Shown here: piece after piece, positions 23,241 through 34,555 of the stretch
Layout: each line of letters starts with the position of its first letter
Position numbering within the stretch: the stretch's first letter is position 1
NCBI RefSeq assembly: GCF_030247185.1
Contig: NC_080572.1
Location: 40,277,383 to 40,341,382 of the forward strand
Source of the DNA: Malaya genurostris
Taxonomy: Eukaryota > Arthropoda > Insecta > Diptera > Culicidae
Reading direction: 5' to 3'
Length of the DNA: 64,000 bases
Notes under the pieces: model-generated
Database searches by the model: none
Told to the model about the DNA's origin: nothing
What the model saw: only the letters and a program-made list of their open reading frames with translations
Position numbers and translations under genes: made by a program

Positions 23241-25546
23241 GTTTGTCTATTGATCAGGGTTACCACTGTTTCTTCTTCTCTCGGTAACAGAAAATATCTA
23301 ACCCCACAATTCATAGCAAGCAACTATCTTCACTAGACTGGATAACGCTAAAGATTATCAGTTTTTGTCAACAGACTGATGATTGGCTCTTAACTGTCGA
23401 ATGTTTCTTCGTGTCGATTACAAGACTTATTTTTTATCCAGTTGGTTGAATTACTCTCATGCACTATTTCGATTAAAGCCAATTAAACGCTATTTAGCAA
23501 GAATTCGATGTATAGAAGCAACAAGAGTGCAGGAGTTGATTTATCTCGAGCTGCCAGCAAACAAAGCGCTTTTTTGTTCGCAGTATTTGCTGAGATCGCC
23601 AGATCGCCAACGCTAATCCTGTGCTCCTACTACTTCTGTTAATAATATTCCAGCATAACTAAGAATTCTTTCCCTCTATTAACTTGACACGAATTAAATC
23701 AATGATGTGCAACAGTTTTCGTGGCATAAAATCATCACTAACAGCAGTTCGCGTTCGGAGCTCGCAGAAATATTCGACATTCAAGAGCCAGGCATCAGTC
23801 TGCTGGAAATAACTGAATATATAGGGTAAGCCCCCCTTAAGAAAACATTGAGATATTTCTAAATGTACTGATATATTTTCTTCGAGGATGTAGGTATTTC
23901 TTTGCAATTTTATTTGATGTATATCAGTTTTGCCAGTACTTAGGATCTTCTACTTCATTGAAGATTCCTTCTTCTAGTAACAGACATTTCCGAAAATTAC
24001 CGGAGATGTCAGCACTGGGATTAAGCTGATTAGTGCAACGCTCGAACGCTTGTTGAAGCTGCAAGATACAGGCAAGCATTTATTTTGGTTTCGATTATAG
24101 AGGCCACCTGTAAACATTATTTTCAAAAGCTGAATTAAACTTTTTATTTTGTAATACTATTAAAAAGTTACTACGCAAACAATATAGTAACATTTTTTTT
24201 TAAATAATATTATCCCATTTTTGGAATAATATTACCCATCGTTCGTTGTGTTATCATTTAGAATTATATTGCCAGTATTGTAATATTCACGAAAACAATT
24301 TTTTCTTTGTGAACTTTTGAATATCTTACTTGTGATGAACGAAGATGTCATCGTGAAACTTATAATCGAATAAAATACGAGTCGTTAATCGTATCTTGTT
24401 GAGATTTGGCACCCTGTTGGCATTTAATTCGTTATACAGTATGATTTTGAAAGACTTATGATTTCCCAAAACTTCTTCTATTTTCTGAAACGAAATTTTT
24501 TTATATAAGATGATCTTGCATTCAGCTTTTCATAATTATCTGAACTTTGATACTAAGAACTCTAACATAATTTGTTTGGTTGTCTGTGGGAGAAATAACA
24601 GAAATCTGACCTGGCACTGATCATAGACCGGTGTGTACGAAGTACTTGGAAAAACACAATCTTGGTTTGTTTTTTTCTGTATAATACACTGGACACTGTA
24701 ACAACATTTCGATAATCTCCATAATAAGCTTACGAGGTCCAAGCTCGATTCCGATATCAATTAGGTCTTCCTGTCTCAACTGCACCAAAGAAACATTTGC
24801 AATCTTTGCATCTATAAATAAATTAATATCAATGATACACTTAGTTTAGTTCAAATATTGAAATCGTTCAAAATATTCAATTATTACTTATTAATATTAG
24901 GTAAACACAAAATTTATCAATATTCTCCTTGAAAGTGAATGTTGACAGATAATTTATCGACTATAATAGAATCAGACTTTTTCCAAAGTAGGGCGAAACT
25001 CACTTTGACATCAAGAAGAGGAAAACGTGGATGACTGCTTTAAAATTGTTTTACTTTCCTGTTTAGAAATTATAGTATATTTTCCAATCAATGTTTTATA
25101 AATCGATGAATTTCTTTCAACTTCCACTAAATCAAACAACAAAATTTCGACTTTTTTCGACTTTTTCATTTCTATACTACATGCCTGATCTATAAACTTT
25201 CGTCCGAGCTTATGTCCTTATGCATTTGACATGAAAATAGTCTCCGCGTAGTTTTATTGGCGACTTTATTATTTTCAGCAGTGAAACGAGTGAAATAACG
25301 AAACAAATAATTGCCCTATTCCCTTTAGCAATTTAAGTAGTTCCCTGTTTGTTGGCATGGAACATTGAAGGCAAAATTTATGAAATCAAATGGAATAAAT
25401 GGAATTCATTTATTACAAAGATACAGATTCTTGAATAATTAAATTTCATGCTAAATTATTGTTTTGTAGCATTTATTAGAAGGAGAAAAAAATCTGTTCG
25501 CAAAATGTTGAAAGTTTCGCTTTTTTTTTCTAATATTATCAGTATT
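23241..25546. other. intergenic, nothing recognised
   Basis: AT-rich; no domain-bearing frame, no shared repeat noticed. Confidence 0.55.
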
Positions 25547-25617
25547 AAATATCTAACACTTGTGAATTATTTACAGTGAAATCAAAGTGCGCCCATACTT
25601 TCTGGGACACTCTTTAC
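25547..25617 (+). mobile_element. DD37E-type transposon, right-end fragment
   Basis: Matches the last 70 bp of the copy at 21109-21855 ('cttgtgaattatttacag', 'gaaatcaaagtgcg', 'tttctgggaca') up to the TIR end 'ctcttta'. Only the 3' end is present. Confidence 0.8.
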
Positions 25618-25639
25618 ATTACAATAAGTACAATTAGTC

Positions 25640-25905
25640 TTCTTAATTACATAATTACTCCTACATTGTTTCAATAAGGCGTATAGGTGACCGCGTTCTG
25701 TACACCATTTGTACACAAATTTTCGACGTTGTTCTACTGAAAGTCCACGCATTTCGAAACAAACTAATGAAAACGAATAAACAACTGCACAAGTGGTTAG
25801 AGAAGAATGTAAACAACAGGACGCAGCCATAAAAGTTGACAGATTCTGAACCATTGCGAAATGACAGCGATTTTTGGTTGCGTCCATACTTTGTGGGACA
25901 GTCTT
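25640..25905 (-). mobile_element. DD37E-type transposon, left-end fragment in opposite orientation
   Basis: Read on the minus strand from 25905 it starts AAGACTGTCCCACAAAGTAT, continues through the leader shared with 21115-21300, and encodes 'MRGLSVEQRRKFVYK' before breaking off near 25670. A TA follows the outer end at 25906-25907. It lies about 25 bp from a plus-oriented right end, so this is not one normal element. Confidence 0.8.
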
Positions 25906-25907
25906 TA

Positions 25908-26705
25908 GCACGACGAGATGAGAAATAGAGTGACGGCAGTCGATGTGACCACAAATGATGTGAATTAAAACGAGGGAATTACAAACGATGTATAGGTATT
26001 ATTATTAACCGATTTTAAACATTTACAAGAACATGAAAAGTGGGATTTTATATAACAATAAAATATATGAGGTAGGATACAGTAATAATAAAAAATTACT
26101 TAACTTTTTGTTTTAATTGCACATTACTTTTTCGATTAACAATTGTCCTGTTTCGCTAGTTTTATCAATAGTGATGGGACCATGCGTTCCTGCTGGCCTA
26201 CTAGCGTTACTTTAGATCGAGTACCTTTAACTGGTCTAAGCTTAAAAAATAAAGTCGAATGAACTCTAAAGTTTTGGAGAGCACTGGCGGATGATGATAA
26301 TGAAAAAATAAATTCATCATGATGAGGTATTGCGTGACCGAAGCAAATCTGTCAACATATTCACTGACCCTGTAGACTTGCGCATGAACTTAAAACTGTA
26401 GAGTTGAACTGTAAATTAAAAAAAAAACTAGACTTAACGAATGTCAAAATGCATTTTAGTCCCATTGAATAAAATAACAATTTTGTCATGCAGTAGCTCG
26501 CATTACGAACACTGTGCAATTTATAATTCCATAAAGGTTGCCATCTTGATTCATGTGATATTTTTTTGAGAAAATTGCAACTAGCATTCATTTGAATGCC
26601 TTACTACAAAGACATTGAACGTAATCTAAATTATTGTCCTTAGCACTACTTTTGAATTTTCAATTGCGATGCAAATGAAACTTTAGACTACAAAGAACAA
26701 ATGTC
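25908..26705. other. intergenic, nothing recognised
   Basis: No supported gene or repeat. Confidence 0.55.
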
Positions 26706-27445
26706 AGGTGTTCAACTTTGCTTCCGCCGTTTTTTTTTTTTCAAAATTAAAAGCTTTATTACGAAAAAGTGCTTACAGATGTATTATTCAAAATATTGTC
26801 CGTCGCTAGCGACAACTTTCTCCCATCTTTCCGGCAATTTTTGGATCCCGTTTCGAAAAAAAGACTCCTCTTTTGACGCTATCCATGAAGCAATCAATTT
26901 TTCCAACTCTTAGAAGGATTGAAAATATTGATCTGCAAGGCCGTGTGCCATCGAATGGAATAGGTGGAAGTCAGAAGAGGCGACATCTGGGGAATACGGC
27001 GGGTGGGGCAAAACTTTCCATTTCAGCGTTTCCAGATACTTTTTGACCACTTTTGCGACGTGAGGCCGAGTATTGTTGTCTTGGAGGATGACTTTGTCAT
27101 GTCGCTCTTGATATAGTGGCCACTTTTAGCGAGACGTTTTGAAATGGCTTGCTGACTCACTCCCAACGATTCGGCAAGCTCTTCTTGGGTTTGGCACGAA
27201 TCTTCATCAAGCAATGCTCCTAGTTGTTCTTCTTTGAAGGTTTTCTCTCTTCCACCACCATGTTTGTCTTCGACATCGAAATCACCATTTCTAAAACGTC
27301 GAAACCACTTCCGACACGTTCTTTTACTCAGAGCAGCATCACCGTAAGTTTCTGAGAGCATTCGATGCGCTTCAACTGCATTTTTTTTAAATTATAATAG
27401 AAAAGTAAAACTTCCCGCAAATGGCGGGAATTGGGCACATAAACA
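26706..27445 (-). mobile_element. mariner element with internal deletion (M1)
   Basis: Minus-strand mariner: N-terminal transposase (27361-27113) is joined directly to the C-terminal catalytic part (27110-26780). The outer end 'aggtgttcaactttgcttcc' followed by 'gccgtttttt' at 26706 has a weak counterpart near 27412-27440. Because the opposite TIR is degenerate, the 27445 boundary is approximate. Confidence 0.8.
26780..27390 (-). pseudogene. mariner transposase, N- and C-terminal pieces
   Basis: N-terminal part: 'RMLSETYGDAALSKRTCRKW', 'FRRFRNGDFDVEDK', then the second helix-turn-helix 'CQTQEELAESLGVSQQAISK', all typical of mariner DNA-binding domains. The C-terminal part, in another frame, reads 'DKVILQDNNTRPHVAKVVKK' and 'LPHPPYSPDVASSDFHLF', the second and third catalytic aspartate blocks of DD34D mariners, ending near 'ERWEKVVASDGQYFE' and a stop. 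The segment with the first catalytic Asp is missing, so it cannot be active. An extra stop follows 'DQYFQSF'. Confidence 0.88.
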
Positions 27446-27506
27446 GACATTTTCGAGCGTAAATAATACGAGAACAAGAACAACTGTCACTAAAACGGCG
27501 TTGACA

Positions 27507-27771
27507 ATTCTCGGTTGATTTTCCAGAAGGCAGTAACAGCAAGTGACAGTTTCTCCTTGTTTACTTTCTCTTCTATTAATTACCAAGCGGTTTACGCGTT
27601 TATCACTTAACTCTTTGCATAGAATGAAGCTCGAAACGTTCGACTTCCAAACAGAACTGTGAAATCCAAGAAAATCTTGTTAGATCACATCACAATAATC
27701 GAAAGAGAGAGTGAACAAAGAGAAACTGTCACTTGCTGTTACGGCCTTCTGGAAAATCAACCGAGAAATCG
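27507..27771. repeat. inverted repeat, about 65-bp arms
   Basis: 'ttctcggttgattttccaga' and 'gcaagtgacagtttctc' at 27507-27572 recur in reverse complement at 27708-27771 with few mismatches. The loop is about 135 bp with no coding capacity. It could be a MITE or a foldback unit beside mariner M1. Confidence 0.75.
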
Positions 27772-27826
27772 TTAGGCACTGTACATACTCACTTTAAAGG
27801 TATTATCATCTGTACTCTTACCAGCC

Positions 27827-28090
27827 GCTACCTAATTTTGGGTCAAAATCTACCCTAAATCAACTAAAGTGCATCTTTCCAATTTTGGGTAACGAGTGAT
27901 GACCTCAAAATGTAGGTAAATGCAAGTTTAGTACAAGTGTTATGCCATAACAAAGCACGCTACCTATTTCTACCGATCAACTCAAAGTTTGAGTAGATAA
28001 CTATCTAATTTTGGGTAGCTTTTAGAAGAGCTCGACAATGAGTGATTTTTTCTCAAAAAATAGGTAGAAATGATTTTCTTTGTATAAAAC
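27827..28090. repeat. interspersed repeat built on TACCTAATTTTGGGTA words
   Basis: The word 'ctacctaattttgggt' and variants ('ccaattttgggtaac', 'tctaattttgggtagc', 'aaaaaataggtag') recur in both orientations over about 260 bp. Likely a degenerate MITE; no second copy in this window. Confidence 0.5.
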
Positions 28091-30448
28091 AAATACGATG
28101 AGAATGTTTATGGTACTTACACATTTTTTTTTTTCGAAAACGGAACCCTTGGCTTTTGCTATTTGAGAAGCGTCGAATTCGGATACACGTACTGGAAACA
28201 GAAATTATACTTAGATAAATTAGTTAGAATAATCTCCTAAATATAAAATCCGTGGCAGTTTTATTATTAATAATATGCTACATTACAAAATATTCCATAT
28301 TACTCACCCAGAAAACGGAATAAACGAATTTTTTTTCCTGTACTCACAAATGGACCACAAACTTTGACAAAAACAATATTGCCAAAAGAAATTGTTTAAA
28401 ACATAAATTAAGTAAATATTAGTAAATTTATTAGTAGTTTTCTTGATACGTGTACTGAAACGCATCGTTTCAAGTGCGCCTAAAGTTAGACAATAAATTT
28501 AGTATTGTTGTTGACTGATACGTTACGATTATAACACTAGGGACGAACCAACATTTGTATTTTGCTACACCAAATTAATCAGTACTGAATTCTGAAAGTG
28601 TTATTTCATGCAAATAAGAAAGTGTTTCTGATTCGAACAAATTGGAACGATAGGCTTTCATATCCGCAGCTGTACAAATTATCGGAAGAAGATTTATACT
28701 GGATTACAAATTACAGTTGAAAATACGAAAATACTGCCAAAACGACGTAAATGATGCTTGTGTTGGACGGAAAAATTAGCATGCATCGTTTTGTATTATG
28801 TAGGTACGTAAAAAACTCCTCTTCTTACTTTTCAGTCCTAATTATTTTGGGCTTAGTTTCGGCAGCATTAGTGAACTTTTTTCAACTTTTGCTTCTACCT
28901 TTTACTTCACCAGCGTACTTTTTCGTTTAGTTTCATTGTTCTTCTCCTCCAATGTTATTTTTATTGGGGAAAGGGTCAAAATTCGGATCATTCCGTGATT
29001 TACATATCCTCTAAGGAACTCTAAATGCTAAAAGTTTTGATGGCATTTAGTTCATAGAATATTGGAATCATATTTTATATCTACAAGTTCAGCTTTTAAT
29101 GATTCTAATCTTTTATCTATTATTTGTTAATAATTTTGATTCATTTTCATTACTCATGTATTTTTTTTTCTTGTTTGCAGCGGTATTAGCATAATTTGTT
29201 CGAAAAAAGTAAACATTTCTCCAATATCAAGGTGCACATTACTCTACGCTACATATACAACTCGGCCAACCTGTCCCAATGAATGTTTTGAAGAACAATC
29301 GCAATTAACGAAAATAAAAGTAATCTTACACTAGAAAGCATTTATAATGTTTTGCATACACTTCTCAATTGTACCACATTTTTGGAAATCTTACATCCGA
29401 TTAATCCGCGTTACACGTATTACTTAAAACAAACAAAACTTTACTCACCAGCCAGCGCAGAACAAATAACAAACATTCTCCTGTACTAACGACAACACAA
29501 AAAACACCTGAAATTACGTCGGTACATGTGTGATCTAACACGCCACCAAAATCACTACAGATGTCGCCACTGCGCATAATAGCCTTTTCAGAAAAGTCAC
29601 TCGGCCAACCAGCCCCGGCCTTCCCTATTCTGTTGCAAGTAGCACTTCCACCCCAAAAACCCATCTCTTTCACTTCCGTCAAAATTTTTCGAAAAATGGT
29701 TTTTCTCATTTTAGTGGAAAATGTGAATTTTAGTTTATCGTATGATTCGAATTGCCAAGCCTGTATCGTATTCAAATGGACTGGCTCAGGAAATCTTTAC
29801 CGATCTTCTGCGTATTTAATTGGTAATTTCAAGGAACTAGCGATCATGGAGATTGGATTCATGATTTGACAGGTCTGATGTAGTCGGTGAGATTGTTTTA
29901 GTTTTTCCATTTAATTTATGTGACTTTAGTAATGAAAACCAACTCGCTAGCTTAAAGTGAATCCTGGACCTCATACACCATACATACTGGAAGAGAATGA
30001 TGAGTCGTCGTCCTTCTGGAGAGTGGGTAAAGCACTTTTCCTCTCCTTATTTTCCTTTATCCTTTCCTGCAAACGACGGAGATGGGAGTGGCCGGTTTTG
30101 ATGGCTATCATGTTGCTGAGATTTTCAGTTTGAGTTAAAATGGTATCAATTCCCAAAACTATTCTCTAAGCAACTCGTATTTGTCAATCAGCAGAAAACA
30201 TGATGATATCAGTGTGCAATCCGCTAAGACCATCATCATAACGCAACGCAACGAAACTAAGTTTTATGTCTAGATTAATTTTTTTACTATATTTGCCACA
30301 ATTGACCTTGAAAATAAGTTATAATATTTAGATACCTCATGGTAATCACCCTCATTCTTGTTTACGGCCGTATGCAATACGTTCGAAAGTATATCAAATT
30401 CGTCTTCTCGTTTACGTTCGAATCGATCACACTTTTAAACGGATCAGG
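28091..30448. other. intergenic, nothing firmly recognised
   Basis: The longest frame (29401-29775 minus, 124 codons) has a slightly GC-richer core (around 29540-29680) but also overlaps an open plus-strand frame. It shows no domain, so it is not called a gene. Confidence 0.45.
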
Positions 30449-30451
30449 GTC

Positions 30452-30640
30452 ATGTCGCCTAAAGCCATTTCGCCGAAAGCCGTTTCGCCGAAAGGGTCAT
30501 GTCGCCTAAAGCCATTTCGCCGAAAGCCGTTTCGCCGAAAGGGTCATTTCGCCGAATGTCATTTTGCCGAATGGGCCACTTCGCCGAATGTCATTTCGCC
30601 GAAAGCCATTTCGCCGAAAAGGTCATTTCGCCGATTCCTG
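30452..30640 (+). repeat. minisatellite array, TTTCGCCGAAAG type (left arm)
   Basis: About 11 imperfect units of 15-17 bp, each containing the palindromic core TTCGCCGAA with linkers 'agccat', 'gggtca' or 'tgtcat'. The open frame 30452-30652 is translated repeat. Confidence 0.95.
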
Positions 30641-30865
30641 CAATTATCTTAAAATCGTAATGGGAATCGATTTAAAATAAAGACAAATTAAAGATGATAA
30701 CGTTAACGCCCGTTTTGTTGACCTACAATTGTACTTCTTGAATAAAGATTGATTCATGAACCTCAGAACGGAGTTCCCAAAGAAACTTGTTGACTACTAA
30801 TCATCAAAGCAATTCCATAGGTATCTACCAAGAAAATGTATGTGGTATTTTCCGTTTACTAAATA

Positions 30866-31573
30866 AAAAACCTGTTTTAATCCACCTAGTGGTGTAATGA
30901 TGCCTTTCTCATATGAATCATATTATCATATGTAATACTGTGGTATTCTTCAAAATTATTTTTCTTCGATTCTTAACAGAATAACCGAAATACATTTGTT
31001 TGACCGTCTACTGATAAAAACTATCAATTGGAAAAGATTTGAGGTCGATTTAGAAAACTGTTTACGGTCTTTCGCTCTTTTCAGTGATGGTATAAAATTT
31101 TTAACCCACTTTACCCTATATTTCCGGATCCGGAAGTCGGATCCTGATGAAATTCAGGAATTACGTATGGGTTCACAGGCCCTTTCATTTGAATCTAAGT
31201 TTGTGAAAATTGGTTCAGCCACTCCCGAGAAAAGTTTTTGTCACAATTTTTTGCACATTTTACCCCATAACTCCGGAACTGGAAGTCGGATCCAAATAAT
31301 ATTCAGGAATTTTGTATGGGACCACGAGACCTTTCATTTGAATCTAAGTTTGTGAAAATCGATTCAGCCATCTCCGATAAAAGTTAGTTCAAAAAACGTT
31401 ACATACACACACACACACATACACACAGACATTTTGCGTACTCGACGAGCTGAGTCGAATGGTATAGACGTGCTCTCGTCTCTCAGACGTGCCCTAGTCG
31501 GCCCTCCGGACCTCGGTTCAAAAGTCGGTTTTCACAGTGATTGCATAACCTTTCTATATGAGAAAGACAAAAA
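30866..31573 (-). repeat. Repeat A, complete-looking copy
   Basis: Minus orientation: 'acctgttttaatccacctag', 'gtgatgcctttctcatatg'-type 3' block, at least two modules ('ggaactggaagtcggatcc'), an (AC)n run at 31402-31431, and the terminal 'tttctatatgagaaag' at 31550-31567. It lies between the two minisatellite arrays. Confidence 0.85.
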
Positions 31574-31860
31574 TATCCAATGCGGCTTCGCCACATCGAT
31601 TTGATTCGTGTGCTGTCCGACCTCGCTACCGCTCGTTCGGACCTAACTAAAGCAAAGAAACCTAGCTTTGAGTAGACCGGTTAAACGAGGCGGTTACAGG
31701 TTTGTATGCAAGAGGCCGCCGCTTCCGACGGCGGGTCGGCGGCCAGCTCAGCCGGCGTCGCCTCGGCGCCTTTATGCCGCCGAGCCATCTTGGCTTCGGT
31801 TATGTGGCTGCGCCACATCAGTTATACAGGAGGCATAATAACACAAAAAAAAATTGATGT
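31574..31860. other. GC-rich block between the arrays
   Basis: About 280 bp with a far higher GC content than its surroundings ('gccgccgcttccgacggcgg', 'gccggcgtcgcctcggcgcc'). 'gcggcttcgccacat' near 31581 and 'atgtggctgcgccacat' near 31802 are related palindromic words. Open frames cross it, but none resembles a known protein. It looks like the interior of a GC-rich transposable element. Confidence 0.45.
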
Positions 31861-31870
31861 ATTCGAAATT

Positions 31871-32034
31871 ACCCTTTTGGCGAAATGACCCTTTCGGCGA
31901 AATGACCCTTTCGGCGAAATGACCCTTTCGGCGAAATGACCCTTTCGGCGAAATGACCCTTTCGACGAAACGACTTTCGGCGAAATGACCTATTCGGCGA
32001 AACGACTTTCGGCGAAATGGCTTTCGGCGCAATG
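31871..32034 (-). repeat. minisatellite array, TTTCGGCGAAATGACCC type (right arm)
   Basis: About 10 units of 15-17 bp with core TTCGGCGAA, the reverse complement of the array at 30452-30640. The two arrays form an inverted pair separated by about 1.2 kb. Confidence 0.95.
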
Positions 32035-32356
32035 ACTCGCTTCCCTTTTAAACATCGTACATGCATAAAAACAACACCCATCCAACTTTAAACTATCAGT
32101 TATGATACAGATTTGAGTTGTAATTCAAAATATTTGATATCATTTGTTATTTGACTTGTTTTTTTCGCTGAGTTTGTATCATCATGCTTGCTTACGTCCG
32201 TATCGACTATTCGACGAGCACATACTTTCGAACGAATGCGAACTTGTTTCACTCGTATGTGTACGAACGTGATTCCTGTGTGAAAGAAGGATCGGCAGCG
32301 CAGGTAGTTTTTCAGGAAGATTCCAAGCAAGTGACGAATGCTACATAATAAATTAA
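32035..32356. other. no gene seen
   Basis: Featureless apart from 'ttcgaacgaatgcgaac'-type words also found near 30380-30430. Confidence 0.5.
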
Positions 32357-33229
32357 CACCCCGATTCTGCAATCCGACGGATTTGTGATACGACTTGTAT
32401 GATTCGATCGACTCTCGTTCGGGAACACTTGAACACCCCAATTCTGAATTTCGATCGAATCGGATTATTTCGAATGAATGTGAAAATTTGCATTCTGCTT
32501 CCATCAAAGCTGTCAACATTACTTACACGTACTATATTATTTATATTATTCATTTCTTAGTAAACAAAACCGTCACACTTGTATTAACAAATTAGAACGA
32601 TCAAATTTTACATCTATTATTTATGGAAAATACGCCATGGGTAAACATGCCTTATTTTATATAAAATGCATGATTTTACCAATGTAATAAATATGTAGAT
32701 TATCGAAAACATGAAAAATGTAACATATTTCTCGCAAATAGTACTGATCACACTGCTATTTTAAATGCTTTTTTTTACTGTGCACGAAGTTTAATTTGAA
32801 AATTCCATTTACCGACTTGAATAAAATTGGTCATGAGTACAAAATTTCACCCCTATTCTGTACGTCGATCGATTCGAAATATTCCGATCGAATTTGCAAT
32901 TTCCATTCTGCATTCCGTTCGAGTTGGGTATGAACTCGAATATCATTCGTTCGAGTTGTTCAATTTTCGAACATAACTCGATCGACTTGCGTACGTATTA
33001 CTTCTGTTCGGTTTCAAATCGTTCTAATTTTTTTATACAAGTGTGACGGTTTCTTTTACAAAGAAATGAATAATATTGATGGTTAGTGTTCGAAATTTCA
33101 AGTGTTCCCGAACGAGAGTCGATCGAATCATACAAGTCGAACGGAATAAAGAATGCAAAATTCGAACTCAAACGAAAGTGTAGATTTGTTCGCATCACAA
33201 ATCCGCCGGATTGCAGAATCTGGGTGATA
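32357..33229. mobile_element. non-autonomous element with TIRs of about 200-250 bp
   Basis: Starts 'caccccgattctgcaatccg' and ends with the reverse complement ('cggattgcagaatctgggtg'). Inside the arms, 'gattcgatcgactctcgttc' / 'gaacgagagtcgatcgaatc' (32400 and 33110) and 'accgtcacacttgta' / 'tacaagtgtgacggt' (32570 and 33040) match in mirror order. The word 'caccccNattctg' recurs internally at 32435 and 32848. No transposase. The open frames in the arms are mirror images of each other, as expected of an inverted repeat. Confidence 0.8.
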
Positions 33230-33239
33230 GCCATATTTG

Positions 33240-33530
33240 AAACAAAAGTTAAACACGATTTTGAAAGCTAGACCGATTTTCACAAACTTAGATTCAAGTG
33301 AAAGGTCTCTTGGTCTCATAAGTTGCTATTGAATTTTAGTCGGATCGTACTTCCGGTTCGGAAGTAACAAGGTGACAGGTGTGCAAAATGAACTAAAAAT
33401 AGTAATTTTGCACCAAGATCCCCGATTTTCACCATCTTAGATTCAACCGAGAAGTCTTCAGATACCGAATATCCCGATTTTTATTCAGATTCAACTTCCA
33501 ATTCCGGAAATAGGATGCTTAGCAGTCTTC
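33240..33530 (+). repeat. Repeat A module fragment
   Basis: Contains 'gaccgattttcacaaactta', 'gattcaagtgaaaggtctc' and 'cttccggttcggaagtaaca' followed by a second weaker module. Both outer ends are missing. Confidence 0.7.
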
Positions 33531-34545
33531 TCATGAATATCGGTATGATTGTGCCAGGACACGAAATCTACACACAACATATCCAACCTTAAACTTTCTA
33601 CGGGTTCATGTTCAAGTTTACCCTGAGCACCGTACACGAACGAACTCAGTATGTACAATGGTTCGAATTTCCGTGCTCGTACATCGTTTACGTACACCGG
33701 GCACACGCCAGGTACGGTTGAACCAGTGATAGAGTAAAGACAAAGCAAAGCAAAAATTCGGTAATAATCAGAGTGAGATAATAATAGGAGCAATATAAAA
33801 CTGAGGATGTCAGTATTTCCGTTTATTTACATTTATTTGAAAAAGAAAGAAATTCAGCAATGGTGTTTCGAATTTGTTTAATCATGTTCTAGGATTTCTT
33901 GTACTAGAGCGATCCAAAGTTTAATTAATGCGGCACAACATCCAAAAAATCGTTCATCACGAAACCTGCACAAAATTTACATTGGATGATTTAGAATATA
34001 CTGGAAGATTTTACTCGAATCATTCATTTTAGTCTTTCAACATAATAACTGATTGATTTTCCAATTTTATTCTATACCTCATACAAAATACATTCAAATG
34101 GTAGTAAGTGAATGAAAAGTTGATTCTCAAATGAAACTTGGAAAGTCATTTGAAGACATTGCTGATATACTTGTCTATTTACAATTTCCGGAATGGACAT
34201 TGTGATAATCTGTACTCACTGTTTAGCAGCAGGTGAATATCGAGTCGGTACACGATGTAGGTGCATGGCGTGTAATTGTACCACCGAACATGTGCACGTG
34301 TTCTTGAACAAATGTTAGAGTTTGGATTGGAATATGATTTTAGAGTTAGGTATGAGAGTACAACTTTCACGAGCATGATGTTCGGTGTTTATTTCAGAAG
34401 TCTGGTGCTTAGAGTATTTTTTCATAAGTGATTAGTAGCGAATTATTTAAATTGGTTAACATATTCGCATATTAAGATAGTCTTTGACCAAATAAACTCC
34501 TATCTTTTAGTAATAGTCAGTTCATATTGCTTCGAGATTTTAGAA
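33531..34545. other. intergenic, nothing recognised
   Basis: No supported gene. Two loosely similar patches with 'gtaca/acgatgta' and 'cacgtg'-like words occur near 33640-33720 and 34235-34310. Confidence 0.5.
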
Positions 34546-34555
34546 AAATAACCAA

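Noticed and set aside
29401..29775. 124-codon minus-strand frame
   Set aside because: No domain, overlaps an equally open plus-strand frame (29561-29869), and no splice or promoter context. Could be reconsidered with RNA data.
30452..30652. ORF of KAISPKAVSPKG-type repeats, and its counterparts at 31772-32081
   Set aside because: Translated minisatellite.
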